A DNA stretch of 64,000 bases from Neonectria sp. B-13 (Eukaryota; Ascomycota; Sordariomycetes; Hypocreales; Nectriaceae). The stretch lies in contig NOKP01000001.1 of the NCBI GenBank assembly GCA_002682825.1, positions 5,025,296-5,089,295 on the forward strand, given 5' to 3'. Below the pieces are notes generated by a model, which was not told where the DNA came from, did no database searches, and was given only the letters and a program-made list of their open reading frames with translations. The translations under genes were made by a program, and so were the position numbers. This document shows, in pieces, positions 33,958 to 45,850 of the stretch (position 1 is its first letter; each line of letters begins with the position of its first letter).

Positions 33958-35731
33958 GGTGACGAATGAGAGGCTTTTACAAGTTTGGTTTTGGTGTCCC
34001 ATGCGAGCATTAGAGCGCGGAAATTCGATGGTTGCAGTCTAGCGGACGAGAGCCGCCGTCCTCCGTCATCCCAGGGCGGAGAGTTGCTGTCACTTTCAGT
34101 TGTTTGAGATCAGGGTAGACGCCATATTCCGCCGCCGGTGCGCGGGCATGGCTTGATAGAGACAACTTGATCGTCAGAGGCAGAACGTGCGAGTCCAACT
34201 CTCAGGGGTCCAACTCTCAGGCAGTGTATAACACCTACGGCATGCAGCATGCCGGCGGTGGTGGAGATCTGTACTGTGCCGTAAGCTAACTATGTTCAAG
34301 GCGTTAGTGATGATGGTGGGCAGCTTGCATTCTGTGGCCATCGAGTCCGGGGTCCAACTTTGAGGCCGCGATGTGAGGCAGTCAAGGGAGGGGGCCGTCG
34401 GATGGGGCGCTGACTCCGGACCCCGGATGTGTCAATGCGGCACTCGGCGCCAACGGAGAGGCGGATGTCTCTAACTTCGAGGCTTAGACGAACAAGACTG
34501 GCTCTGAGCTGTACCCTCGTACGTTGCAACGCTGGTATGTGCCCTTGTCTACATCTAGACGAGCTGGGTTGAGCTTGATCACACAAAGTACCCCGTAGTC
34601 CCATGCATACCTAGCCCGCACTGAGTGCCGATTCGGGTCAGGGTTCAGGAACGGGTTGGTCATGAAGACCTAAACCTGGCGTAGATCCACGGGTAATCAA
34701 ACCGGTGGCAGGCGTTAAATCACCAGCGAGTCAATAACCGGGTGGGGTGTGAACCACGGTGTGGGAGGCCGCCTGAGGAAACGGATCATTTGTTTGTACA
34801 TAGGAGAGGCCTTCCGGGATAGAGTGGTCCGAGGGGGTGAGCGAGTGAGCTGTCATAGTGATGGATCTCAACTTTACATAATCGTCTTGGGCAATGCTGT
34901 ATTCGTACGAAGGACTGTACCTAGCAGTCCATATGAAGAAATGAGGCTGGTGGGAACCGGAAAGGGGGGCGTGCAGCGTGCTCGATGTTTCCAAAGGCCT
35001 CGCGAGTTGAGGCAGATATGCAGATAGGGGCTGGTCGCTCGCAAGCGTCGCGCTGCGCTAGATGCTGCAGCCGCCTCGTCCATGAGTCAGTCGGAAGGTC
35101 GAAGAGGGCGATCGCTGCAGGATTGCGTCGGTATGACGAGAACGAGGGAATTGAATGAGGGTGAGGGTATTGCTGGCGATGGGCGTCATCTTGAGGCCAG
35201 CAAGGGGACGGCGGACGTTGCCATGAGGTCGCAGCGAGGCTGCCCGCGAGGCTCCGGGAATGTGACAGCCAACGCTGTTGCGCTCAAGGGTTATCGTCAG
35301 GGAATACCCGGTCAGGGTTCTCAGCCGTGTGCCCTGTCGCATTTGCGATACGGCGAGTAAGTATTAGTTTAGACCAGCCACGGCGCGATGCGATCCCTTA
35401 GTTGGCAGCTTGTGCGAGCCCCCAACGGACGACTCGAGAAGGATGGGAGAATGGATGGATCCATATCCGGACCCTGTCCGGGAAAGCTAGACTACCTAGG
35501 CGGCGGAACGGGTACGGGCTGGGACTGGGATCTTACCGTGCGCCAGTTGAAGAGTGTGGGAGCGTGCGTTCCGCCTACTAGCTGTAAGTAAGAGATGTAT
35601 ACTAAAGCACAGTAGCATTCGGTACGTCCATCCGCAGTACGTACGGGTGCTTGACGATTGCTGCAGAGAGGCGGGCTGCTTGTCATCGGAAGGCGCTTGG
35701 ACGCTTGGTTGGCACCGGGCTGAGATGGCGT

Positions 35732-35827
35732 TTGGTGTTGGTGTTGGTGTTGGGGTTGTCGTTGGTGGTGGTAGTGGTGTGGGGGTTAGTCGGTGTTGGT
35801 GTTGTGTTGGTGCTGTGTTGGTGTTGG
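35732..35827. repeat. GTTGGT-type G/T-rich repeat
   Basis: Irregular (ggtgtt)n / (ggtggt)n tract of about 95 bp, purely G and T for long stretches on the plus strand. It is followed at about 35862-35890 by a short repeat of a tgtggactg word. Confidence 0.85.
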
Positions 35828-36928
35828 ATTGACGTACATATTGACATGTCTGTCGGACAGGTGGATTGTGTGGACTGTGTGGACTGTGGACTTGTTTCGG
35901 GACGCAATGTCACAGGCCAGTTGATGCGCGCTATGTGGGCAACTGGGTGCCGGACGAAAGCAGGAGTTGGTTTCCTGATGAGCTCTCGAGAGACCAATAT
36001 CACGGGTCACGGGTCTGTCGGTCGACATGCTTGGATATGAGGTAGCATGCGGACGGGGCGTACAGTAGACGGGGTGCGGCACGACTCGGTACTGTACGTG
36101 ATACATGATGTACGTACAAAGTAGACCACACATTGCTTTTCCCCGTTCTTCTCACCGGGGAGCTGGCTGGCTGGAATTGTTCTAGAAGCAAAAGCCCCCG
36201 CGTCTTTCCGTCCCGATCCCTGGGGCCGTAGCATTCATTCTGCCGTCTGCCGTCTGCCGCCAGCCGTCTGCCATCTGCCGTGGCCCCCGAGTTTCCCCTT
36301 CCCGCGGACGAAGACGAGTGCTGCAAGGGACGTATTCACGGAGAGGGCATAACTACTACATGAGATGTTATAGCAAGCAAGGTCTGGGCACTTCTACATC
36401 GTTAGGACAATTAAAGCAAAGTCCCCCCCCTCCCTGTCTGTTGGGCGCGGCCCGGACGGGATCGTGGATCGACGCGCAAAGCCGGCTGCGAGCGCTAAAG
36501 GAGCACGAGGCTCTGGACTTTGTGCCTCGCTGCCAGGATCCGTCCTTGTTACGGTCCGAGGGGGGAGGACGCAACATGACGCCCATGTCCCTGCGGCTGC
36601 ATTGTGCAGCCAAGGTCTCGGCTGGAACTCCGTCCTATGCACGTTGTAATGAGGTTCTGCTCTTGGCCCGACTCGGCGACTCGCAGCGAGCCGACTCGTC
36701 GCATTGGCCTTGATAGCAGGGCGCTTCTTCTTGTCTGGCCTACAGCTTCGACTCGCTTGGAAGACTCGGACATAGGCACAGGCAATACCTGTCGTCACTC
36801 TTCGCTCTCTCGTCAGGCCTGATCGGCCAGGGGTTTGATGGGCTGGGGCGAACATGGCGGGGAAGGGGGGATTTGTTATAAGTGCTGAAGGGAGGGGGGG
36901 TTACCTCGTTCCTGTGACGGCGTGGGCC

Positions 36929-36968
36929 TTGGGTCTTGGGTCTTGGGTCTTGGGTCTTGGGCCCTGGG
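36929..36968. repeat. TTGGGTC heptamer repeat, G-quadruplex pattern
   Basis: Four exact gggtctt/ttgggtc units followed by gggccctggg, giving at least five GGG runs spaced by three or four bases. A similar but single ggtttt-ggggtt word follows. Confidence 0.85.
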
Positions 36969-37780
36969 TTTTGGGGTTGCACGCGCAGGATGCAGTGCCA
37001 TTCTTACATGGGCTCAGACATGAGGGGGCTGCAAGAGGCGGAGGGACAGGCGGAGGACTGGAATTCGCGCCGACGCATCTTGGGCCGGGAGGGAGGTCGG
37101 GATGTGGCATCTGTCAGTCAGTCAGTCAGCTGTATCTAGCAGGTTGGCTCCGGATGTTGTCTGCTGGCTTCCCCGGACAGAAGGGCACTGGCGGAGGGCT
37201 TCTCGAAAGGTGTTATGGATAGTCTACTACCTATGTTGACGTTGGAAATATCCTGCCGCTTGTTGGAGGAGCAGTCAACTCCCAAGTCAAAGTCAAAGTC
37301 AAGCCCAGAGGATCGACGACCAAGGACCTCCAAATGGTGTCTGGTGAGGGATGGGAAGAGCCAGGGTCGCGCCATGGGTCATGCCAGGCCTCCTTGAAGC
37401 TGCGGCCCTCGCAGGCTCGTCCTCGCTCTTCCCCCTGTCTCGCAATGACAATGACGAACATGGTGCTCCATCGCAAGCTCGGTAGCTAGCTGCTAGTCCG
37501 CCGCCGCCGACGCGATGTGAACGGACGGGGCCCATTGTCCATTTTGCGAACAAACCAGCCCGACGGGCCCCTGGGTGATCGTTGCCGTGGTCGTCGTTTG
37601 TCCGTGGCCACGCTGCGCCGTGTGGCCTCTCGAGCGGGCAAGGGTCTCGGGTGGTCACGATGGTTGCAAGGAAGCATGGTCGTTTATGGGACTGAGGACG
37701 AGTGAATGACTCGGCGCGCTGGTTTGGGGCCCCTGTTGCGATATAGTACATATGCATGCCATGCGACGCTGTGCTCTGAT

Positions 37781-37838
37781 GTGCTATGCTATGCTATGCA
37801 ATGCGATGCCATGCAGTGCCGTGCCTTGCGGTACAGTG
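37781..37838. repeat. Degenerate pentamer (xxTGC) repeat
   Basis: About a dozen units of a 5-bp pattern ending in tgc (tatgc, aatgc, gatgc, catgc, agtgc, cgtgc), exact at the left (three tatgc) and diverging to the right. Confidence 0.75.
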
Positions 37839-38766
37839 CATCGCGGTGCAGTCGAGTTGGAAAGGAAGACGTCGGAAGCACAACCGCCGGCAGGATTTGG
37901 CATCGACTGTAACACTCCGGAAGCACCCAAAACCGACCATCTCCACTACCAACCAGGGGTCTTTTTTTTCTTTCTTCTTCTCCCCCCCTCCTTCCTTCTT
38001 GTCCAATCCAACACAGGACCGAAAGGAAGAAGAGGGGAGAAGGAGACATAACTAAAGGAGCCGAGCTCAGGCCAGGGATGGGACAGTGGTTGAACTTGAA
38101 GTGGTCCTGGCGGGGACAAGTTGACAGGCTATGACCGTGGAGTGGACTCCAGTGGAGAGAAGAAGCGGGCGCTCCTGGCTTTAGTGGTTAGGACTTGAAT
38201 GGTGCATAGAGTCGGTACTCCGTAATAATAAAGAAGAACGAACCCCTCCACACCCACCCACTCTTCCACTCTGTATTCGTACTGCACCGGCCCGACCTCG
38301 TCTCTCGACCACGCCTCGACTCTGAAAGCGACCTGTGCCAAGCTCGAGCTTCCGTCTACTTCGTACTTCGTACCTGGCTAGGCATTGGCATATCGACGAC
38401 ATCCAGCTTCTACTTTCGCAGTAAGTTGGGCTTGGTGCCTTTCCGTTTGCCTACGTACCCGGCCTCGTCCTGGTCTTGGGTTTGGGATCTTGAACATGTC
38501 CACCATATCCCTACATCCTCTCTAACACACCCCTTCACTCCTTTCCTACCGCCTACGAATGAACACATAGACTCAGTAGTATTTCCTGCGCCTATCCGGC
38601 CCCCGTCCTGTCCCCAAGTCATGTCTCTGAACGATATCTTCAGCTGCCTACCCACTATCAACCCACTCTCTCTCTCTTTCTTGTCTTGGATCAAAGGAGG
38701 TTCAGGTCCTCCTCTGTTTCTCCCCCATGGCACTAGGGGAAAAAAGAAGAACAAATATATTCCTAA

Positions 38767-38824
38767 AATCCCAATCCCAATCCCAGTCCCAGTCCCAATC
38801 GCCATCCACATCCCCATCCCCATC
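38767..38824. repeat. CCCAAT/CCCAGT hexamer repeat in the leader region
   Basis: Tandem hexamers of the form ccc-a-(a/g)-t over about 58 bp, turning into ccatcc units. The phase includes several CCAAT pentamers, which could bind CCAAT-factor in theory but are more simply explained as a microsatellite. Confidence 0.8.
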
Positions 38825-39793
38825 TCCTCCGTACCCTTACCGTACCCATATCTCCCCCGTCCTCGTCCCAGCAGGCGGCTGATGGCCGTGTCGTGCGTTG
38901 GCGCCGCCGTGTTAATTACCTGCCGACCTGCTAGCCCCTCTCCTGCTCCTGCGGTACCTACTCACCTCCACCTACTAAGTAGCTACCTTGCATACTCCTC
39001 CTCCTCCTCCTCCGTCTTCCCGTCTTCCGTCCTCCTCCCGTCCATCGTCTCCCCGATTCCTGGAACCCGACTCCTCTGCTGCCCCTTTGTTCCCACACCT
39101 CCGCCGCTACCACGTCGCCGCACCCGCCGCAACGTCAGGCACACCGCACTGAAAGCCCACGCCCAAAGCCCACTCACCCACACACCCACAAAACCATTTG
39201 ACCTCCTTTGTGCACCTCACCTCAGCGCTTGCCTCCTGCCTACCTCCTCCTACCTCCTACCTCCCCTTTGCTGACTTTGCGCCGCTCTTGTCTCAGACCG
39301 TCTTTTGCATCTTCTTCTACTCCTTCCCACCTCTACCTTGCCTTTGATACCGCCCAAGAGCCTAATTCGACCTCACCTGTTCCGCTGTCGCTCTGCCCCC
39401 ACCTCCAAAGTCCACCGCACCTGCAGGGCTTCCCACGACTTTACCTTCCCGTAAGCCTTTGCCTTGATCTCTTGCTTGCTCTCGCCAACAAGCCCTCACC
39501 CCGACGCTACGTGCTTTCGAAACGCATCCCTTACACCACCCGAGGCTTTACGCTCGACTTTACACTCGACTATTCCCGCCAGTAGCCACCCCGTCGTTAG
39601 TGGTTCTCAGTCCACGCGATCCCGACCGAAACACTGCCTCCCCTGATTTTGGGAATCTGCGTCGCCCCGTCCCGTCCCGTGCCGCTTGTTCGTCGCGCCG
39701 CCGGCCACAACCTATCGACGACCTCACATTTGACCCCGCCTCGCCTGCGTCCTTTTCCACCGCCACGACTTGTTCCCCGGAAGCGCAATAATC

Positions 39794-41085
39794 ATGGCCG
39801 AGAACGAGAAGCCTTCGGTGTTAATCATCGGAGGACTAGGCTACATTGGCCGCTTCCTCGCCCTCCACATCCACCAGAACAACCTCGCGTCTGAGGTGCG
39901 GCTCGTCGACAAGGTGCTGCCACAGCTCGCATGGCTTGCTCCCGAGTTTTCCGAGGCCTGTTCCCAAGACAAGTTCATGCAAGCCGATGCTAGTAGACCC
40001 GGTGAGTCCTTCATGCCCTCCCCTCTTTTTCGAGTCTGGTCTTTGTAGTTCCATGATTAGGTGTTAGCGGCTAACGTGACCTTCCCCGCCTGCAGAAGGA
40101 TTAGCAAGGATATTCGATCGTGCCGACGGAAAGGAGTGGGACTATGTTTTCAACTGCGGTGGCGAGACAAGGTACTCGCAGGAGGATGAGGTCTACAGGC
40201 TGCGGTCCCTGAACCTGTCCATTGCCGTGGGCACCGAGGCCGCGAAGCGAAAGGTCAAGGCCTTTGTTGAGCTTAGCACTGGCATGGTGTACAAGTCGGA
40301 CTCCTCCCCAAGCAAGGAAGGGGACAAGTTGAAGCCATGGAGCAGGATTGCCGTCTTCGCGTTGCAGGCCGAGGAGGAACTGGCTAAAATTGAGGGGTAA
40401 GTTGAAAACGACTGGATTTGTGGTGTTGGTTGTGACTTTTGTTGACTCGATATCTCACAGGCTCAATCTCGTCGTTGTACGACTGCCGCACGTCTACGGC
40501 CCGTACGCTTCTCAGTGGATTGCGACGGGTTTGTGTATGGCGCGTGTCTACCAGCACCTCGAGGGAGAATTGAAATGGCTATGGACCAAGGATCTGCGAA
40601 CCAACACGGCGCACATCGACGACGTTACACGCGCGCTGTGGGGTGTCGCCGCCTGGTACGACGCTGGCAAGGCCGGATGGGACGAGGGCAGTATGGGCAA
40701 GACCGTCATCTTCAACGTGGTGGACAAGGGCATGACCAGTCAGGGAACGGTCGCCAACATAATCGCCGACCTCTTCAAGATCGAGACGGGATTCCAGGGC
40801 CAGCTCATCAGCACCTTTGCGCGGTTGAACCTGGATAGCGTCGTGGACGATGTCAACGACGAGGTGCTGGGCCCGTGGGCGGACCTTCTCGCTGACGCAG
40901 GCATCACGCGGCCAGGGCCCTTGACGCCGTTTATGGAGAAGGAGCTTCTCAAGGACACGGACCTCAGCATGGATGGAAGCCGACTAGAGAAGCTTTTGGG
41001 ATTCGAGTACACGAAGCCCGCCCTCACCAAGGAAAATATGCAGGAGGTGATTGAAAGTTACAAGAGGATGAACTGGTGGCCTTGA
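39794..41085 (+). CDS. NAD-dependent epimerase/dehydratase-like protein (extended SDR)
   Basis: Extended short-chain dehydrogenase fold. Exons: 39794-40001, 40096-40396, 40461-41085; introns 94 and 64 bp; 377 aa. The nucleotide motif GGLGYIG is at residues 13-19 at the start of the Rossmann fold. Further marks are VFNCGGETRY, the strand VKAFVELSTGMVYKS and, in the middle, VVRLPHVYGPYA. The usual catalytic YxxxK is not seen: after PWSRIA the matching positions read VFALQAEE, so it may not act as a classic epimerase. The protein ends in W-W-P after a terminal helix. The start ATG at 39794 is preceded by a weaker in-frame Met at 39770. The substrate is unknown. Confidence 0.85.
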
Positions 41086-42764
41086 GGTACCCGAAGAGGG
41101 TTTGGATTCAAGGCGAGACAACTTGCATGCACGGATACAGGGGGGGCTTTTTCTTTTGTGCATGGACTCGGCCGAGCGAGGAGTCGGTCTGAGGGAGGAA
41201 GAGACGATACCAGAAACGACGCACGACCATGGCATGAGAGACGGCCGCCGATACATGAATGGGCCGCAACTGGCCAGGCTGGGGAGTGACATGGCCGAGT
41301 AGCCGTGTCTGGGGAAGCAAGCATGAGGAAGATGGTACGTGGAAGAGACCAGGGTGGAGATGCAATACAGTGTATGACTAGGAGTCGAGCGATTCTGGGG
41401 GATGGAAGAAGGGGGTTCGCATGAGGTTGGGGCGGCTTGAAATGATCTTGACGGAGAACTACATCTTCATCAACCACTACAACTATAACTACAACTACCT
41501 ACGCTAATAATATCAATAAGGTACACCTTGACATGTTGATATCCTATCCTAAGTGTTGGGCTAGGTCTGGGTCCAGGCCGCTTTCGGGCTGTCCGAGGCG
41601 AACTTGGCCAGAGTAGATGGTAGAGGTGCGACATGGGCCGGGGGTGATGAAGCGACGGAGATGCAAGCCGAGGTGGTTGCCTAAGCAAGCGATCATGTGG
41701 AAGCGAACGACATGGATGTCGGTGAGAGGCCGGGATTGCGCATCGCGGGGTCCCCGGATGGTGTTTTGGGGGATGGCGTTTGGGAATGCTGTGGTTGAAA
41801 GAACATTGCCTAGGTACCGTAGATGCACCTGCTCCGCGTTCCCGTGCCTGTTCCTGAAGACACTCTGCGTCTCACGCCGCATGGATTTCTAGGGCCAAAA
41901 GGAAAATGACTTGCATGGAATCCTTCTCCCACATGCCACGTGCCAAGGGTGGCAGCATGTCTGATATCTGAATAAGTCTACGGCCTGTCGAGTCCTGAAG
42001 AAGACGAGCGTGCTCCTCATTCGACCCATCCACCTACCCGACTCAGCCATTCCCATTCCACAAGTTCCTTGTTGTCGCGGGGAAAGGGCGACCAACCACG
42101 TCAATTGCGGTTTCTTCCCTCCCGCGCCTCCTCCGCCGCCGCTGCCGCCGCCGCCGTAAACTCCTCCGCATCTTGGCATCGCGGCCTCCGCTTCCCCATT
42201 CGCACATTTCCCCTGTCAAGTAGTTAACTTGGCATTGCTCTGACTCCGTACATGCACTACAACAAGTGGCCTAGTGAAGCAAAGAGGACATCAGCGCCAT
42301 CGACACCGTTCCATCATCGTCAAGGGGGATTGCCTATCCCACCCCGCAATTGCAAATAGTGGAGACGACCCCTGCTGCTTGGCTCGTGAATGTGACGATG
42401 GGCTCGCTGACCTCGGAGCTGAGGTCGTTGACGCATCTTGGCCTTGACCCGTTCGGGGTTTTTGCTTGTGATACTCGGCAAGGGGCAGAAGGGCTTTTTG
42501 CTCATATAATTAGGCCACCGAGTCCGTAAACGTGTTGCTCATCCCACTTCTAAATTATCATCTTTTTTGGTGTCCGTGTTTGTCTTGAGTTATTCCCTTG
42601 TTGAGCTTGACCCTGCAATCGTGTTGTGGGTTTGTTCCTGCAGCTTTGACAGTTCCTCTTATCCACCTCTCAACTCACGTCACCACCTCACCTCACTCCC
42701 TTCCCTTCCCTTCCCTTCAACCTCCAATCCCTCACCAAACTCCTCTCGCGTCCACACAGAAAAA
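41086..42764. other. Intergenic, epimerase-like to lipocalin-like gene
   Basis: 1.7 kb in tandem arrangement, no supported gene. A (cng)n tract occurs at 42125-42160 (cctccgccgccgctgccgccgccgcc) and a (CCCTT)4 tract at 42698-42718, just before the next start. The last ~100 bp is C/T-rich leader. Confidence 0.6.
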
Positions 42765-43498
42765 ATGGCTGCCCCCGCCGAAAAGACCATCACCGACCTC
42801 AGCGGAAAATGGAACCTGGTAAGCAGCTCTCTGCGTCGAGACCAGTGAGACCACCACCACTGCGTCCGGCGCAACCGCCACTTTCAACCCCTCAACACAT
42901 CTGCCCCTCCCCATATCTTCACCCCGCCAGCACGAGACGCACATGATATCCTCAACGTTCCTCACCAGAAACTGACCGTCTATAACAGAATAAGTCCTTC
43001 TCCGACAGCTCGGAGCCCGTCCTCGCCCTCCAGGGCATCGGCTACCTAGTGCGCAAGCCCATCGGCTTCGCGTCCATCTCCCTCGACGTGAACCAGTACA
43101 AAGCGCCGCCCAAGGCGCCCAACACGTCCACCGACGTCGTCACCCACATCGACATTGTCCAGTCCGCCTCGGGCCTCACCAGCACCCACGAGAACCGCTG
43201 CCTGGACGCCACCTTCCGCGAGCACTCGGACTGGCTGTTCGGCAAAGTCAAGGGCCTGTCCACCTTTGTCAGCCTCGACGAGGTCGACGACGAGTTCCTG
43301 AAGAAGGACTGGCTGGTCGAGGGCGAGGGCAAGACCTTCGTCAAGAGCTACGTCGAGAGCGTGGACAATGGCTGGGTCGCCACCCAGATCTGGGGTTTCC
43401 AGACCATCGGCGGCGAGAGGCGGTACTGCCGTCGCATTGTGGTGACCAAGGGCGAGCAGCGCGTCCAGGTCCTTTTTGTGTATGACTACGTGCTGTGA
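42765..43498 (+). CDS. Conserved fungal protein, lipocalin/FABP-like
   Basis: 187 aa from exons 42765-42818 and 42989-43498 (intron 170 bp). It opens with a Lip-type motif ISDL/ITDLSGKWNLNKS (the G-x-W of lipocalin and fatty-acid-binding barrels), joined across the splice. The rest has alternating hydrophobic strands (IGFASISLDVNQY, VVTHIDIVQSAS, WLFGKVKGLSTFV, VQVLFVYDYVL) consistent with one beta-barrel. Similar hypothetical proteins occur widely in Pezizomycotina and are sometimes named LCCL-domain proteins, but I see no LCCL motif. No signal peptide is seen, so it is likely cytosolic. Function is unknown. Confidence 0.75.
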
Positions 43499-44011
43499 AT
43501 GGTTGTTTACTACTGCTGGTAGAGCTAGATGCCGAGAGAAGTCGAGCCTGAAACCTCGTGCGGCTTCAAGGCTGAGTTTCGACAGAGCGTGGGTGGATGG
43601 AGGAGTTTGCCCTAGACTTATAAACCTTGATGAAAATTGCTATCCATCAGGCTTGTAATAGACAAGACGTACTGGAACCTTGCCCCGAGAAGACTTTGCG
43701 TATGCATGGCTTTCTAAAGCTCCACTGTGTTGAAAGTGTCTTCTCCCAGCCATGACTTCATGGCCTCCTATGCTTGTTTACCTGTCCTGGTCATATTTGC
43801 CTAAGTGATGTTGATGTCTGCTCAATTGCAGGCCGTTTGTCCTTGCCCCCTCCATGTTACATCGTCCTAACGCTCAGTCTAGTCCATCCAACGCCCATGA
43901 TGCTTTGCTTTGACGTGCGCTCATTATGAAGCAGCTGTCTTCGTTTGTCCATTCCTAAGGGAACGTCTTATGCAATCTCTCTCTGGATCTTGATCTTTGT
44001 GTTCCCCTCGC
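43499..44011. other. Convergent 3' region, lipocalin-like / CBS protein
   Basis: 513 bp between facing stops. Only 3' flanks are expected, and nothing else is seen. Confidence 0.6.
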
Positions 44012-44638
44012 TCAAGCCGGCCTCCTCTTGGCAAACTCGGCCAAGTCCTGCACCGTCGCGACGCCGAGGACGAACCTCCTTTTCTCGTCGGTAATCACGG
44101 CAAACTCCTCCTTCCAGGGGGCGCCCTCGGGCTGGCCGCCGCGGAAGAAGTCCTCGAGCTCCTCGAGGGTCGTCTCCATGGTGATGACGCTGTAGGTGCG
44201 GCCGCGGCGCTGGAAGCGGGTCATGGCGGCGGAGAGCTGGTCGTTGGGCTTGACCTTGCCGCTATCGAGCAGGGACTGCAGGTGGGGGATGGAGAGGTAG
44301 CCCAGCAGGGCGCGGGTGTCGCTGTCGACGATGGTCAGGTGCGTGTAGTCGCGCTCGAAGGCCGAGAGGAGGGCGAGGGAGATGGAGTCGGAGGGGTTGA
44401 GGGAGAGGGCGGCGGGAGGGTCGAGGTCTTGGATGGTGGCCTATGAAGGCGGCTTGTCAGCTTCGCGGTTTCGTTCCAAAGGTAACCCAAGCAGAAATAA
44501 TGGGAGAAAGATGCGCTGGTGCGGTCACCATGAGCTCGAGTGGTCAAGACTTACCCCGCGATATCGGGACGCCCAGCTGGTGACGAGGGGCTGCGACGCA
44601 GTGCGCGAAGCGGAGTTGGAGGCGGTGGCAGCAGCCAT
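44012..44638 (-). CDS. CBS-domain protein
   Basis: 170 aa from exons 44638-44555 and 44440-44012 on the minus strand (intron 114 bp, phase 0). It holds one pair of CBS motifs: the first near residues 35-85 (LSLNPSDSISLALLSAFERDYTHLTIVD then ALLGYLSIPHLQ), the second near residues 100-165 (TYSVITMETTLEELEDFF, FAVITDEKRRFVLGVATVQDLAEFAK). CBS pairs bind adenosine nucleotides and regulate partner proteins. A stand-alone pair like this gives no partner. The N-terminal ~20 residues are Ala/Ser/Thr-rich with one Arg. It is divergent from the phosphate carrier across 1.2 kb. Confidence 0.85.
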
Positions 44639-45850
44639 GGTCAAGTCGAGCACTGGCTGATGGCTTGCGTGTGCGTATGTGTATGTGTTTGCTCAATTAG
44701 AAGATGCAGTCGCGAGGGTTCGGAGGCTGTGGTGAGTCCAGTAGCAACGTGAAGCGAGGGGATCGCGAGATTTGTCGACGGGTTCGTTGGTGGCGGTGGT
44801 GGTTCGAGCAATTGCACATCAGGGATTTATGACTACACCCGAGCACGAAGTACCTAAAAATCAGTGGATGGTGGGGCAGCGGTAGCGGGGCTGGCAGCCG
44901 CCTTGAGAGACGCCGCTATGCAGTTTGGCAATTAGCGCCCGACGATAGCTACTAGGTCCTCTGTTGGTAACCGTCCAACGTCAACGAATATCTTGATACG
45001 AGGGAGGGCAGTTGGTGTTCGGGTTAGAGCTAGAGTTTGGGTCAGGCATATCATTGGTCGGGGTATATATTCTTACGTTAATGTAGTGGCTTGTGATTTA
45101 GGCGTAGAGTAAATGCTATGGATTTCGGATAGTATCTTAGGTACCTATTCAACGTCAACTGTCAACCGTCAACCGTCAACCGAAAGATCCACTGTGGATG
45201 AACGATGGTTTCACTTACACGGCGGACTTGAGAGCACGAGACGGTTCCGCGAATCCGGTCACCACTGGGTCGGCGGAGAGCACTCCTCTGTAGCTCTCAA
45301 CAGACAGGCAGTACGAATGGAGACTGTTGACAAGAATGCGCCCCATAGGTGCGGGTGATTAACCAATACGAAGTACTTCGTACAGTGCTGGTAAACACCA
45401 TGTAACACCGGGCCTGCAGCTCCAGCGACTCTGCGCGCGTTTCGGTAATGGGAAGAGCGAGCGTGTCGTCATCCATCCATCGGGCTCGTTCGGATCCTAA
45501 ACTCCGGAGGAGAACCATCCTTGCTTCCTTCGTACCTTTAACATCACCTCGGTGCGACATTTTTAGCCTCTTCTGATTGTTTAGCTATCTACAAATCTTC
45601 AGCCTGGTTCATCGCGGCCTGAGAGACTTCTTGTTAACACTCCGGGAACGAGGACGCTCTACTTCTTGCTGCCAGGAGGTACTCACTGACCTTCCATTGT
45701 TCGTCGACGTCATAGCTTATCTAGAGGTAATAACATATCCTCTCTCTGCTCTACGCGCTCTGTGTATTTCAGATACTAACTCGCACGCCTTCGTCGCACA
45801 GATTTCTCTCCGACGCCCTCCACCGGCAATTCCTTTCCTAAGCTCCTACA
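44639..45850. promoter_or_regulatory. Divergent intergenic region, CBS protein / phosphate carrier
   Basis: 1.2 kb between two outward starts. A small tandem repeat of cgtcaac/cgtcaaccg occurs at 45151-45182. Right half C/T-rich toward the carrier start. No gene is seen. Confidence 0.55.

Larger units (their letters stand above)
33958..39793. other. 5.8-kb gene-free stretch, repeat-rich, ending in a long pyrimidine-rich leader
   Basis: Nothing recognisable is encoded between the capping-protein stop and the epimerase-like start. The left 4.4 kb holds many short simple repeats (listed separately) and random-looking frames. From about 38,230 to 39,793 the plus strand is strongly C/T-rich with few purine runs, like a long leader or promoter. 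The 282-codon frame at 38426-39274 inside it is Pro/Ser/Leu low-complexity that follows base composition, so I do not call it a gene. Unusually long for this otherwise compact window. Confidence 0.6.

Noticed and set aside
38426..39274. 282-codon plus-strand frame in the leader of the epimerase-like gene
   Set aside because: Pro/Ser/Leu-rich sequence that follows from C/T-rich base composition and hexamer repeats; no domain, and it lies where a leader is expected.
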